Shown: one piece after another, positions 9,354-17,868 of the stretch
Numbering within the stretch: position 1 is the stretch's first letter
Layout of the letters: each line of letters starts with the position of its first letter
Origin: Acidobacteriota bacterium
GTDB taxonomy: Bacteria; Acidobacteriota; Terriglobia; Acidiferrales; UBA7541
Assembly: GCA_013289585.1 (NCBI GenBank)
Contig: JABCZR010000001.1
Location: 434,001 to 498,000, forward strand
Length of the DNA: 64,000 nucleotides
Direction: 5' to 3'
Program-made: the position numbers and the translations under genes
The notes under the pieces: generated by a model
Databases searched by the model: none
The model's input: the letters and a program-made list of their open reading frames with translations, nothing else
What the model was told of the DNA's origin: nothing

Positions 9354-10079
9354 ATGCGCGCCCACATTCCGTTCCGCGATTTTCGTCTTGCGGCCATGTT
9401 CTCTCTGCTTCTGATTTGCCTTTTCGCCGCTTCGCCATCCCGAATACAGGCGTACTGCCCTGTTCCTGAAATCAAGGTCAACGGGGAATTCTTCCAAGCT
9501 CAATCAGTCTTCATCGGTGCGGTGACCTCGATTCGAGCGGTCCCGGACAAAGGCGAGGAAGTTGGCGGGTGGTTTTACCGAATCCACGTGAAGGGAATCT
9601 TTCGAGGAAGCGTGCCGCGTGAAACCTCCGTCTTCACCGAAGATGCCAGTAATCGATTTTCGCTCGATCTTAACCACCAATACCTTCTCTTCACTTACAA
9701 GTGGCATGGGCGCTTGTTGATCGACAGTTGCGACAATTCCGCCTTACTCTCGGATGCGCAAAATTCATTGCAAATCTTAAGGAACCTGCGCGATGGAAAA
9801 TTGCCCAGCACCATTGAGGGTTCCCTATACGAAGAAACTGAAGGTATCGACTTGTCCGGCGTCGTTGTCACAATTCGAAGTCGCTCGAAGACTTATAGGG
9901 TGACAACAGATAAAAGTGGCTGGTTTCGTTTTGCGGCTCCACCTGGCATTTATGAAGTTGACTTCCATTCCGGCGAATACTACGAAAACAGCGGTGATGT
10001 CTTTTGGTATAACCCGCGACGGTTCCATCTTCATGCCGGCGAGTGTGCGTCTTTACAATTGGTGTCCGTCCGCCACTGA
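9354..10079 (+). CDS. Secreted protein with NTR/TIMP-like N-terminus and carboxypeptidase-regulatory-like domain
   Basis: A 241-aa exported protein. The signal peptide ends around residue 33, immediately before a Cys, as in TIMP/NTR-like domains. The following segment (QAQSVFIGAVTSI ... YRIHVKGIFRG) has the OB-like pattern of those domains. Residues about 153-241 (STIEGSLYEE ... LSGVVVTIRS ... TTDKSGWFRFAAPPGIYEVD) look like a carboxypeptidase regulatory-like beta-sandwich. GGAAGGAG lies about 6 nt upstream of the ATG. Both domain calls are by pattern. Role unknown, presumably extracytoplasmic. Confidence 0.72.
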   Translation: MRAHIPFRDFRLAAMFSLLLICLFAASPSRIQAYCPVPEIKVNGEFFQAQSVFIGAVTSIRAVPDKGEEVGGWFYRIHVKGIFRGSVPRETSVFTEDASNRFSLDLNHQYLLFTYKWHGRLLIDSCDNSALLSDAQNSLQILRNLRDGKLPSTIEGSLYEETEGIDLSGVVVTIRSRSKTYRVTTDKSGWFRFAAPPGIYEVDFHSGEYYENSGDVFWYNPRRFHLHAGECASLQLVSVRH

Positions 10080-10171
10080 ACAGCATGGCGATTGCGCGTC
10101 TCTTCGACTGGACTAAAGCACAGGCTGTGGCCGCGCTTGCGCTGTAGTATTCTTCCCCTCCGGGAACCCTC

Positions 10172-10747
10172 ATGAAATTGATCCTGGCTTCCGCTTCGCC
10201 TCGCCGCGCCGAGATTCTGCGCGAAGCGGCCATTCCGTTCACGGTGCTTTCTTCGGCCGTGGATGAAACGCCCTTCCCGGGTGAGTCGCCCCAGGATCAT
10301 GTCCAGCGACTGGCCAGTGCCAAGGCAGAGCTCGCCGCTGCGCGGGCTGTTGGCCCGGCCATCGTGATCGCAGCGGATACTGTGGTCACGCTCGAAGGGC
10401 GCATTCTGGGCAAGCCGCGTTCGTCCGACGACGCGCGTCACATGCTCGAAACGCTATCCGGCCGTACGCACTCGGTCGTCACCGGTGTCGCACTCATCCG
10501 ATTGCCGGATGCCGAGCAGCGCACGTTTGTGGAAACCACGCTGGTGCACTTCGACAAACTTTCAGAAGAAGAGCTCAATCGTTATCTCGCTACCGACGAA
10601 CCTTACGACAAAGCAGGCGCCTACGCGATCCAGGGGCGCGCGGGGCGGTTCATTCCGCGGATCGAAGGCTGCTACTTCAACGTCGTGGGATTGCCGCTGG
10701 CCCGCCTCCAGCACTCTCTCAACGAATTGGGCTGGTCCGAAGACTAA
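10172..10747 (+). CDS. maf: Maf-family nucleoside triphosphate pyrophosphatase
   Basis: A 191-aa cytosolic house-cleaning enzyme that hydrolyses non-canonical or pyrimidine NTPs to NMPs and pyrophosphate. The signature LASASPRRAEILREA is at residues 4-18, and AADTVVTLEGRILGKP and DKAGAYAIQGRAG are also present, all conserved in the family. Length is typical. The stop is 79 bp before the start of the VOC-phosphatase gene. Confidence 0.95.
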   Translation: MKLILASASPRRAEILREAAIPFTVLSSAVDETPFPGESPQDHVQRLASAKAELAAARAVGPAIVIAADTVVTLEGRILGKPRSSDDARHMLETLSGRTHSVVTGVALIRLPDAEQRTFVETTLVHFDKLSEEELNRYLATDEPYDKAGAYAIQGRAGRFIPRIEGCYFNVVGLPLARLQHSLNELGWSED

Positions 10748-10826
10748 CCCTGCAATCGCCGGTTCGCCGGCTGCCGTCTTTGCAGTCGCACCCAATGGAA
10801 TCCCATTCCGACTTATAATCCCGTGC

Positions 10827-12134
10827 ATGAGCGACGCGTCTCACGAGCGGATAGATGGCTCCGCGGTTCGCCTCGATCGCCAGGACCCCTACCTGCGGCT
10901 CCAGTCGGTGACGATTTATGTTCGGGATCTCGAACAAAGCCTGACGTTTTACCTCGAAAAACTCGGCTTCCAATTGATTTTTGACGCCCGCGTGCAACCG
11001 AACCTTCGCTGGGTGACCGTGGCCCCGCCGGACGGCACTGCGAATCTCACCCTTGTCGCGCCGGAGTCCGGCTCGGAGCAGTGCAAACTGATTGGACAGC
11101 CAACGCAGGTTACGTTTGTCACGGAGAATGTTCTGGCGAAGTACCGCGAATGGATCAAGCGCGGAGTTCGCTTTCAATTCACACCACGGCTGAAACGTCT
11201 CCGGTATGAGGTGCACGTGCGCGCGGCAACTGCCGCGGATACATCGGTGGCCGGCGCAGACCATTCTCCGATTTGGGGCGGTGTCTTTACCCGCTTCAAG
11301 GATCTCGACGGAAATTCTTTTTCTCTGGTGAGCTTCGACGAGGTGACTCAGGCGGTGGAAGCGCAACGCCGCGACCTCGCCGAGAAACTGGAATTCGAAC
11401 GCCGCGCGGCGCAGGAACTCGAAATCGCAAAGCAAGTCCAGGCCCGGCTATTCCCGCAATCTCAGCCGCCCCTGAAAAGCCTGGAGTACGCGGGGCTTTG
11501 CATCCAGGCGCGCAAGGTCGGCGGTGATTATTACGATTTCCTGAATCTCGGCGAAGGGCGGCTCGGGTTTGTGATCGGCGACATTTCCGGAAAAGGAATC
11601 GCAGCCGCTCTCCTGATGGCCAATCTCCAAGCCAATCTGCGCAGCCAGTGCGCCGTCGCTTTGGATCATCCGCAGCGGCTCTTGCGATCGGTGAACCAGC
11701 TCTTTTGCGACAATACGCCCGATGGCGCCTTTGCAACCCTGTTTTTCGCCGAGTACGACGACACGGCTTGCCGTCTACGCTATGCGAATTGCGGCCATCT
11801 TCCCGCTCTGCTGCTTCATAGCGACAATAGTGTGGAGCGGCTCGAGGCTACGGCCACGGTGCTGGGAATCTTCAAGGATTGGGATTGCGAGATTGGAGAA
11901 CACCAGCTCTGCGAAGGTGACACGCTGGCCCTGTATACCGACGGCATAACCGAATCCTACGACTCGGAAGATGAGCAGTTCGGAGAACAGCGGTTGATCG
12001 AAGCCCTGCAACGACATCGCGGAGGGTCCTGTGAGTCAGCCCTTGCTTGTATTGTCGAGGAGGTTCAGCGCTTCAGCCCGCACGAGCAACACGACGACAT
12101 CACCCTCATTGTGGCCCAACATCGCGGTAACTAG
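10827..12134 (+). CDS. VOC (glyoxalase-fold) domain fused to a SpoIIE/RsbU-type PP2C phosphatase
   Basis: The reading frame is open far upstream, over the 3' end of maf, but the ATG at 10827 is the first after maf and gives 435 aa. Residues about 20-170 form a VOC domain (LQSVTIYVRDLEQSLTFYLE ... FKDLDGNSFSLVSF). A coiled-coil linker follows (about 178-208). Then comes a serine phosphatase domain of the SpoIIE/RsbU class: EIAKQVQARLFPQ, GGDYYDF, GDISGKG, NCGHLPALL, LYTDGITES and HDDITLIV carry the metal-binding Asp residues. Such phosphatases usually act on anti-sigma-factor antagonists. VOC as the sensor module is unusual; the VOC domain may bind a small ligand rather than catalyse. Confidence 0.88.
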   Translation: MSDASHERIDGSAVRLDRQDPYLRLQSVTIYVRDLEQSLTFYLEKLGFQLIFDARVQPNLRWVTVAPPDGTANLTLVAPESGSEQCKLIGQPTQVTFVTENVLAKYREWIKRGVRFQFTPRLKRLRYEVHVRAATAADTSVAGADHSPIWGGVFTRFKDLDGNSFSLVSFDEVTQAVEAQRRDLAEKLEFERRAAQELEIAKQVQARLFPQSQPPLKSLEYAGLCIQARKVGGDYYDFLNLGEGRLGFVIGDISGKGIAAALLMANLQANLRSQCAVALDHPQRLLRSVNQLFCDNTPDGAFATLFFAEYDDTACRLRYANCGHLPALLLHSDNSVERLEATATVLGIFKDWDCEIGEHQLCEGDTLALYTDGITESYDSEDEQFGEQRLIEALQRHRGGSCESALACIVEEVQRFSPHEQHDDITLIVAQHRGN

Positions 12135-12196
12135 TCTCGATCTCTCCGGGGCTAGCTTCGGAATTATTCTTGCCGCAATCGGCGCCAAGCGGACAA

Positions 12197-12235
12197 AAAA
12201 AGAGGCGCCCCAATTCGCACCGGGACGCCTCTTTT
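12197..12235. terminator. Bidirectional intrinsic terminator between convergent genes
   Basis: A 10-bp stem (AAAAGAGGCG and its inverted copy) with A-rich left and T-rich right flanks lies between the convergent phosphatase and repeat-protein genes, so it can serve both strands. Confidence 0.75.
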
Positions 12236-12256
12236 GCCTCAGGGGTGGAGGGAAAC

Positions 12257-12940
12257 TTACTGCTTTGGCTTAGACTGCGGCTGCGTCTTGGCGTTGTGCT
12301 TCTTGTTGTAGATGTTCTTTGACGCGGCGTTCTGCTCTTTGTTCACTTGCTGCTTTTCGCCGGTGGTGAGTTTGCCGCCGTTGGCTGCGCGGTCCGCTTT
12401 CACCTGTTGGTTGATGCCCTTTTGCTGGTTCTCCAGCTTGGCGGTTTCACCGGCAGTCAGTTGCCCGCTCTTGATGCCCTGAGCGATGCGGTCCTGCTGG
12501 TTTTCCTGCCGCTGGCCCACTTTGCTGTTGCCGGGGTTGGCTGTGTTGGCGTTATGCTTGTCGGCGTAGATTTGTTTGGACAACTGATTCTGCTGCCCAT
12601 TGATTTGCGTCTTTTCTGCGCTGGTCAGTTTGCCGCCGTTGGCCGCGCGGTCCGCTTTGGTTTCGCCGTTGATGGCCGCTTCCTTGGTTTCCAGCTTGGA
12701 AGTTTCACCGGCGGTCAGTTGGCCGCTCTTCACGCCTTGGGCGATGCGGTCCTGCTGATTTTCCTTGCGTTGTGCAACAGTCGGCTTCGCCGCCGGAGCT
12801 GGTGTCGCCGCCGGGGCCGCTGCCGGAGCAGAGCTTCCGCTCTGCGATTGCGAAGACGTTTGATCCTGCGCCATGGCCACGCTGCCAGCCAGCAGCACTG
12901 CAACGGGCAAGGCGCTCCACTTCAACCAAGTGAATTTCAT
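12257..12940 (-). CDS. Secreted protein with two long tandem repeats (QDRIAQG-KSGQLTAGE)
   Basis: A 227-aa exported protein. The signal peptide ends near residue 24 (VAMAQ), followed by a Ser/Ala/Pro-rich linker. The mature part is two copies of a roughly 70-residue repeat. Each holds ENQQDRIAQG-KSGQLTAGE, KADRAANGGKLT and a closing IY-KHNA motif. Composition is rich in Gln, Lys, Asn and Ala, with almost no hydrophobic core, suggesting an extended or helical periplasmic protein. Function unknown. Translation probably starts at the ATG at 12940, where AGGAGAGAAAT precedes the start codon. Confidence 0.75.
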   Translation of the reverse strand: MKFTWLKWSALPVAVLLAGSVAMAQDQTSSQSQSGSSAPAAAPAATPAPAAKPTVAQRKENQQDRIAQGVKSGQLTAGETSKLETKEAAINGETKADRAANGGKLTSAEKTQINGQQNQLSKQIYADKHNANTANPGNSKVGQRQENQQDRIAQGIKSGQLTAGETAKLENQQKGINQQVKADRAANGGKLTTGEKQQVNKEQNAASKNIYNKKHNAKTQPQSKPKQ

Positions 12941-13167
12941 ATTTCTCTCCTAGACTTTATTCTTCGAAAAGAAAACGATTCCCAGGCACCTTGTATTACC
13001 CGAGTCTGAGGAGGAAGTTGCGGCTGCGCTACTGGACGGAAGTACAGTTTTGGCGCAATGGATAGGGCTTTTCCGCTACTCTTTGGGCACAAACAGGGAC
13101 TATAGAGCGCGGCAAGTTTGCCCGCTCGCGGCCCAGTGTTCGCTTATTGCATGGATACGAGGCAGCC

Positions 13168-13192
13168 AAAAAAAGCGGGAGCCTGGCTCCCG
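13168..13192 (-). terminator. Intrinsic terminator, minus strand
   Basis: A perfect 8-bp stem (CGGGAGCC and inverted copy, 1-nt centre) preceded on the plus strand by seven A, i.e. a U-run on the minus transcript. Confidence 0.6.
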
Positions 13193-13212
13193 TACTCCAC
13201 AAATCACTGCTT

Positions 13213-13244
13213 AAAAATAAGGAGGCCCCGATCGGGTCGGGGCC
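13213..13244 (-). terminator. Intrinsic terminator downstream of tatA
   Basis: A perfect 8-bp stem (GGCCCCGA and inverted copy, 5-nt loop) with an A-rich left flank, about 40 bp beyond the tatA stop on the minus strand. Confidence 0.65.
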
Positions 13245-13284
13245 CAAAGCGAAATCGCGGATTAAAAATCCGTGAACAGTTGAC

Positions 13285-13497
13285 CTACTTCTTTTCTTCC
13301 GCAGTCTTGTCTGCAGGCGGTGGAGCAGGCGTCTGTGCTGGCGGAGGGGGTGTTTGCGTATTGCCCGCCATTCCGTCCTTGAAGCTGCGAATGCCTTCGC
13401 CAAACCCCTTCATGACTTCCGGGATTCGCTTTCCGCCAAAGAAAATCAGCACCACGGCTAAAACTATCAGCCAATGAAAGACACTAAATTCACCCAT
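13285..13497 (-). CDS. tatA: Sec-independent (Tat) translocase TatA/TatE-type subunit
   Basis: A 70-aa inner-membrane protein that forms the pore-like assembly of the twin-arginine pathway. The start is set at the ATG at 13497 ([12 protein letters not shown]), which places the membrane helix at residues 5-20 as in TatA. The conserved [20 protein letters not shown] follows (hinge FGG-K-P and amphipathic helix), then a Pro/Ala/Thr-rich acidic tail. A longer frame to 13533 adds 12 residues not typical of the family. tatB and tatC are not in the window. A possible client is the Tat-signal protein at 43209. Confidence 0.9.
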   Translation of the reverse strand: MGEFSVFHWLIVLAVVLIFFGGKRIPEVMKGFGEGIRSFKDGMAGNTQTPPPPAQTPAPPPADKTAEEKK

Positions 13498-13591
13498 AAA
13501 ACGCCTCCAAGCGCCCGCCGCGGCGGACGGCACGCCAATTAAACCCTAGCGCAGGTTAACCAGCGCAGCAAGTCTTTGTCACTACTTGCAC

Positions 13592-15502
13592 CTACAGGAT
13601 AACACGCTCTTCCCCCGCTCGGCGCGTTACACGCTCGCGGTCCAGGTATTCGAGCAAGGGGATGGCGTATTTCCGTGTGATGCCTGCCAACTCCTTGAAA
13701 ACAGGGACGGAAATGCGGTCGCCCTTGGCTTTCTTGTAGCCCGAAAGCTGCTCTTTCAGTTGCGCCAGCGCCCCACGGTGGAAAATCAACTCCTGTGTTA
13801 CCCGCACCACGGTTTTTTCCCTGAGCAGGATTTGCAGGAGCTTTTCCGCGCGCTTGGGTTCCACGGTCAACTTGTCCAAAACCTCTTTGACGGACGGCAC
13901 CGCGAGGCCGGCGGAGGCAAATGCCAGTTCGATCTGTTCTTTTGCTTTGGCCTCCTCCGGTTGCAGGGCGATTTCGGAGCCCGCTTTTTTTACGAGTTCG
14001 CCGTGTGCGTCGAGTTTTTTCTGGGCCGCCAATTCTTCGAGCGCGGCGCGAAAAGTCTCGTTTCGAACGCGTCTGCCGAGGCTCGCGCGCAAGTCTTCGC
14101 GCATCATTCCCGGCGAAAGAGGATTTTCTTTCTGGAATTTGTCGACCTTTTCCAGGATCTTCTTGCGAACTTCTTCGAATAATTTTCCGGAAACCAGTAG
14201 CGATGGTTCCGTGGAAACGATTTTCACCCGTCCACTGCTGCTAATATTTGTTGCAGCTTCATGGATTTCTTTTTCCGTCCACGCCGTTCGCGCTACGATT
14301 TCATCGTGCCCCAAACCCAGCAACGCCCGCTCCGTCATGGAAGAGAGAATCTCTTCGCGGCTGCCTCGTTCCAGCGTAGCGAGAAAGGCTGCGCGTCCCA
14401 TGTCCTTTAACATCGGGCGCCGCACCAGGGGATCGAGAACGGCGCCTCCGCCGATGGTCACCACGGGGGAAAACAGGCGGACGATAAAGCGGTCGCCGGG
14501 CAGCACCAGCACTTCGTCCTGCAGCTTCAGGTTTGCGAAGGCGCTTCCACCCGGAGGCAATTCTTTTTCGCCGTGAAGAAAAATCTCGGCAATCGTTTCC
14601 ACTGTTCCTGCGTGAAAATGCACGCGCGTCCCCGGCTTTATTTTTCTGGCGGATGGCAGCAGTTCAAGCCGAACGTCGATCCGGCGCGTCTTCCGGAACT
14701 TCCCGGGAGATGCCAGCACCATGCCGCGCTTCAAAGCCGTGTGATCGATTCCTGCAAGATTCACCGCGGTTCGCTGGCCCGGGGTTGCGCGTTCGACGGT
14801 TTTTCCGCCGGAATGCACCCCGCGCACGCGCAGTTTTTCGCCGCCCGGAAAAAGCTCTACTTCGTCGCCGGGGCCGACGCTTCCCGAGATCAGCGTGCCC
14901 GTCACCACGGAACCAAAGCCTTTCATGGCAAAGGCGCGATCGATCGGCAAACGGAAATATCGCGCTGAATCCTTTCCCTGTATCTCGGTGGCGGCGTTTC
15001 GAAGCGCTTGCTTCAATTCGGCAAGGCCTGCTCCCGTTTTAGCGCTGACCGGCACGATCGTCGCGCGTTCCAGAAACGAGCCGCGCAGGAAATCTTCTGC
15101 CTCCAGCCGCACAAGTTCGAGAGTGTCGGCGTCGACCATGTCGCTCTTCGTCAGCGCTACGACTCCGCGCTGCACTCCCAGAAGGCGGCAAATATCGAAG
15201 TGTTCGAGTGTTTGCGGCTTGATGGATTCATCGGCGGCAATCACCAGGAGCACCACGTCGATCCCCGCGGCGCCCGCTAGCATGTTACTGATGAAGCGCT
15301 CGTGCCCGGGCACATCGACGAATCCAAACCGTACGCTTTCTTCTTCCAGGAAAGCGAAGCCCAGATCAATCGTGATTCCGCGGCGTTTTTCTTCGGCAAG
15401 CCGGTCCGGGTGCGTGCCGGTCAGGGCTTCCACCAGCGTGGATTTGCCGTGATCGATGTGCCCGGCGGTGCCGACAATTACGCTTTTTGTTTCAGTGGGC
15501 AT
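13592..15502 (-). CDS. selB: Selenocysteine-specific translation elongation factor SelB
   Basis: A 636-aa GTPase that delivers Sec-tRNA(Sec) to in-frame UGA codons with a SECIS hairpin. GTPase motifs are GHIDHGKST (residues 14-22), DVPGHERF and LTKSD, followed by beta-barrel domains 2-3. The last 250 or so residues carry the winged-helix repeats that bind SECIS RNA (for example FRAALEELAAQKKL). It ends with a region (AGITRKYAIPLLEYLDRERVTRRAGEERVIL) typical of the fourth winged helix. EF-Tu and IF2 lack these C-terminal modules. selA, selD, tRNA-Sec and selenoprotein genes were not seen in the window. pyrF lies 74 bp upstream on the same strand. Confidence 0.95.
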   Translation of the reverse strand: MPTETKSVIVGTAGHIDHGKSTLVEALTGTHPDRLAEEKRRGITIDLGFAFLEEESVRFGFVDVPGHERFISNMLAGAAGIDVVLLVIAADESIKPQTLEHFDICRLLGVQRGVVALTKSDMVDADTLELVRLEAEDFLRGSFLERATIVPVSAKTGAGLAELKQALRNAATEIQGKDSARYFRLPIDRAFAMKGFGSVVTGTLISGSVGPGDEVELFPGGEKLRVRGVHSGGKTVERATPGQRTAVNLAGIDHTALKRGMVLASPGKFRKTRRIDVRLELLPSARKIKPGTRVHFHAGTVETIAEIFLHGEKELPPGGSAFANLKLQDEVLVLPGDRFIVRLFSPVVTIGGGAVLDPLVRRPMLKDMGRAAFLATLERGSREEILSSMTERALLGLGHDEIVARTAWTEKEIHEAATNISSSGRVKIVSTEPSLLVSGKLFEEVRKKILEKVDKFQKENPLSPGMMREDLRASLGRRVRNETFRAALEELAAQKKLDAHGELVKKAGSEIALQPEEAKAKEQIELAFASAGLAVPSVKEVLDKLTVEPKRAEKLLQILLREKTVVRVTQELIFHRGALAQLKEQLSGYKKAKGDRISVPVFKELAGITRKYAIPLLEYLDRERVTRRAGEERVIL

Positions 15503-15576
15503 AGATGGAAATGCGCGAAGACTTGTGCCGCCTTGGATGCTACTGGAGGAAAGAATCTGTGGTCAAACCGTCAAGG

Positions 15577-16326
15577 CTACTTTGCGGCGCCAATCTCTTC
15601 CACGATGGACTGCGCGGCGGCGCGCGGATCGGGCGCGGCAAGAATGGGGCGGCCCACGACGAGAAAATCGGCGCCGGCGCGAATCGCTTCCGTCGGCGTT
15701 GCTGTACGGGCCTGATCGTCCTGCTCGGCGGACGCGGTTTTTTCTTTCGGACGTACGCCGGGAGTCACAATCAGGAAGTCGCGACCGCATGCCTTTCGAA
15801 TAGCCTTGGCTTCCTGCACGCTGGCGACGACTCCATCCACACCTGCACTCTTCGCAAGCTGCGCCAGCTTGGTTACCCGCAATTTCGGCGCGCCGCTGAT
15901 GCCGACTTCCTTCATCGTTTTCTGGTCCATGCTGGTCAGGATGGTGACTGCCAGCAACCGAGGCCGGTCAGCGCCCATAGGCACTCCTGCGCTGATAGCC
16001 TGCACTGCCGCTTCGAGCATGGCCTTGCCGCCAAGAGCGTGGACGTTGACGAGCTGCACGCCGGTCATCGCCGCCGCGGAGAGCACCGCGCCTGCGACGG
16101 TGTTCGGTATGTCGTGGAATTTGAGGTCGAGGAATATTCCGGTGCCCAGAGCCGCGACTTCCTTGACGGCTGCTGGCCCGGCTGCGGTAAAGAGCTGGTT
16201 TCCGATCTTGAACATGCCCACAAGATCGGCCACTTGCTTCGCGAATTTCAGCGCAGAGGATAGGGAATCGAAATCGAGCGCGACGATCAGGCTGCTGCGG
16301 GGATGGGCGTCGAAAGTCAGGGTCAT
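15577..16326 (-). CDS. pyrF: Orotidine 5'-phosphate decarboxylase
   Basis: A 249-aa TIM-barrel enzyme for the last step of UMP synthesis, decarboxylating OMP. The catalytic segment DLKFHDIPNTV (about residues 67-77) has the Asp-Lys-Asp set. The N-terminal IVALDFDS and C-terminal VTPGVRP and VGRPIL phosphate-binding segments are also present. It is preceded by rlpA (22 bp) and pyrD further upstream on the same strand. That grouping suggests a loose pyrD-rlpA-pyrF-selB transcription unit, separate from pyrRBC. Confidence 0.95.
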   Translation of the reverse strand: MTLTFDAHPRSSLIVALDFDSLSSALKFAKQVADLVGMFKIGNQLFTAAGPAAVKEVAALGTGIFLDLKFHDIPNTVAGAVLSAAAMTGVQLVNVHALGGKAMLEAAVQAISAGVPMGADRPRLLAVTILTSMDQKTMKEVGISGAPKLRVTKLAQLAKSAGVDGVVASVQEAKAIRKACGRDFLIVTPGVRPKEKTASAEQDDQARTATPTEAIRAGADFLVVGRPILAAPDPRAAAQSIVEEIGAAK

Positions 16327-16348
16327 AGTGGACCCCGACTCTTCGGGG

Positions 16349-16774
16349 TCAGTGTTTCTCGGGTAACTGAATCAGTTCAAGCCGGACCTGGCTCACACCG
16401 GAATTGATCAGACCGATTTTCCGGGCGACACGATAGGATACATCAATTTCGCGCCCTTCTTGATAAGGACCCCGGTCATTGATACGTACAAGTTCGAACT
16501 TGCCATTACGTGTGTTCACCACGCGGACCACGGAACCAAAGGGCAGATTGGGGTGCGCCGCCGTCAGGGACTCGCAGTTAAACTGCTCGCCATTGGCGGT
16601 TTTACGCCCATTGAACCCGGGGCCATACCAGCTGGCATTGCCCACCCAGGTCTTGATCGGCTTCACGGGTTGGTTCAGATGCGCTACAAGGGGTGCCTCC
16701 ATCGCTGGAGCGACGAGGAACATAAGGAGAACCCACCGCAGTGCAGCCCAGCTCATGAGTAGTCGATGTCTCAT
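16349..16774 (-). CDS. rlpA: RlpA-like septal ring protein (double-psi beta-barrel)
   Basis: A 141-aa exported protein. The N-terminal hydrophobic stretch (residues 8-26) is a signal peptide or anchor without a lipobox Cys, so it is probably not a lipoprotein, unlike E. coli RlpA. The double-psi beta-barrel carries GNASWYGPGFNGRKTANGE, LPFGSVVRVVN and VRINDRGPYQEGREIDVS, the family signature with the catalytic-type Asp. There is no SPOR domain. RlpA proteins cleave denuded peptidoglycan glycan strands or bind the septum. It sits between pyrD and pyrF. Confidence 0.9.
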   Translation of the reverse strand: MRHRLLMSWAALRWVLLMFLVAPAMEAPLVAHLNQPVKPIKTWVGNASWYGPGFNGRKTANGEQFNCESLTAAHPNLPFGSVVRVVNTRNGKFELVRINDRGPYQEGREIDVSYRVARKIGLINSGVSQVRLELIQLPEKH

Positions 16775-16831
16775 AGTGTGTTCTTTGTGCTACTCGAATC
16801 CAAAAAAGTGTAGCAAGAAAACGTCGTTATG

Positions 16832-17770
16832 TCAACCATTTTCCGCAAGAAATCTATCTCGTATCTCATTCACAGTAAACATCTTACGCTCAAAAAGACT
16901 CTTCGAGAGCCCATCAACCAAGCGCTGACTGGCCCTCGGGTCAGCAAAGCTGGCCGTGCCGACCTGTACTGCACTGGCCCCTACAGCCAGGTATTCAAGC
17001 ACGTCTTCTACCGTCTCGACGCCTCCGAGCCCCAAGACTGGGATTTTCACAGCTTTCCTCGTCTCCCAGACCAGCTTCAGGGTAATGGGTTTAATCGCCG
17101 GACCGGAGAGTCCTCCAGTTTGGTTCCCCAAGTGAGACTTCCAGCTGCGGGAATTGATTGCCATGGCTGGATAAGTGTTTGCCACGGTCAGGGCATCCGC
17201 GCCGGCCTCCTCGGCAGCCCGGGCGATAAGTCCAATGTCTGTAACGAGAGGGGAAAGCTTGACCCAGAGGGGACGTTTGGAAGCGGCTTGCCGGCCTGCG
17301 CTCACAACTTCCGCGACGCAAGCAGGATCGCTGCCGAACTGCATGCCGCCTTTCTTGACATTGGGGCAGGAGATGTTCAGCTCATAGCCTGCCAGCCCGT
17401 CGGCGTCCTCCAGGGCGCGGATCACCTCGACATAGTCCTCGAGGGTGTAGCCAAAGACGTTGGCGATGACCGCCGTATCGAATTTTCGCAGTACCGGGAG
17501 TTTTTCGGCTACGAAGGCTCGCACGCCCACATTCTGGAGCCCGACGGCGTTGAGCATCCCTGATGGAGTTGGGAAGAGGCGGGGGGCGGGAGCCCCTTCG
17601 ATGGGTTCGCGGGAAAGACCCTTGGTGACGAAGCCCCCGAGGCTGTTCAGGTCCACAAGGTGGGCGAATTCGAGGCCGTAACCGAAAGTACCGCTGGCTG
17701 CGAGAATAGGATTCCGAAGGCGCAACGCGCCAATTTTTACGCTTAGATCAACGGCGCCAGCGGAACTCAC
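16832..17770 (-). CDS. pyrD: Dihydroorotate dehydrogenase, class 1B catalytic subunit
   Basis: A 312-aa FMN enzyme oxidising dihydroorotate to orotate. The GTG start at 17770 gives MSSAGAVDLSVKIGALRLRN. Key elements are ILAASGTFGYG, NAVGLQN, NISCPNVKKGG (the Cys is the catalytic base of class 1 enzymes) and GLGGVETVEDVLEYLAVGA (FMN phosphate site). Class 1B enzymes use an FeS/FAD partner, PyrK, to pass electrons to NAD, and no pyrK gene is visible nearby. The C-terminal RKMFTVNEIRDRFLAENG is slightly longer than usual. Confidence 0.93.
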   Translation of the reverse strand: MSSAGAVDLSVKIGALRLRNPILAASGTFGYGLEFAHLVDLNSLGGFVTKGLSREPIEGAPAPRLFPTPSGMLNAVGLQNVGVRAFVAEKLPVLRKFDTAVIANVFGYTLEDYVEVIRALEDADGLAGYELNISCPNVKKGGMQFGSDPACVAEVVSAGRQAASKRPLWVKLSPLVTDIGLIARAAEEAGADALTVANTYPAMAINSRSWKSHLGNQTGGLSGPAIKPITLKLVWETRKAVKIPVLGLGGVETVEDVLEYLAVGASAVQVGTASFADPRASQRLVDGLSKSLFERKMFTVNEIRDRFLAENG

Positions 17771-17868
17771 TTCGCGCAGAAGAATATCACGAAGCCCTTT
17801 CGTGCTGTCGAAATTCTCCTATACATAACTGGACGAGGTCGCGAAGTACTTTCGGGTGGAGAATTATT

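Larger units (their letters stand above)
12941..13284. other. Non-coding gap of about 340 bp with two minus-strand terminators
   Basis: No convincing gene. It holds the upstream region of the repeat-protein gene and two minus-oriented hairpins (listed separately) downstream of tatA. Confidence 0.6.
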
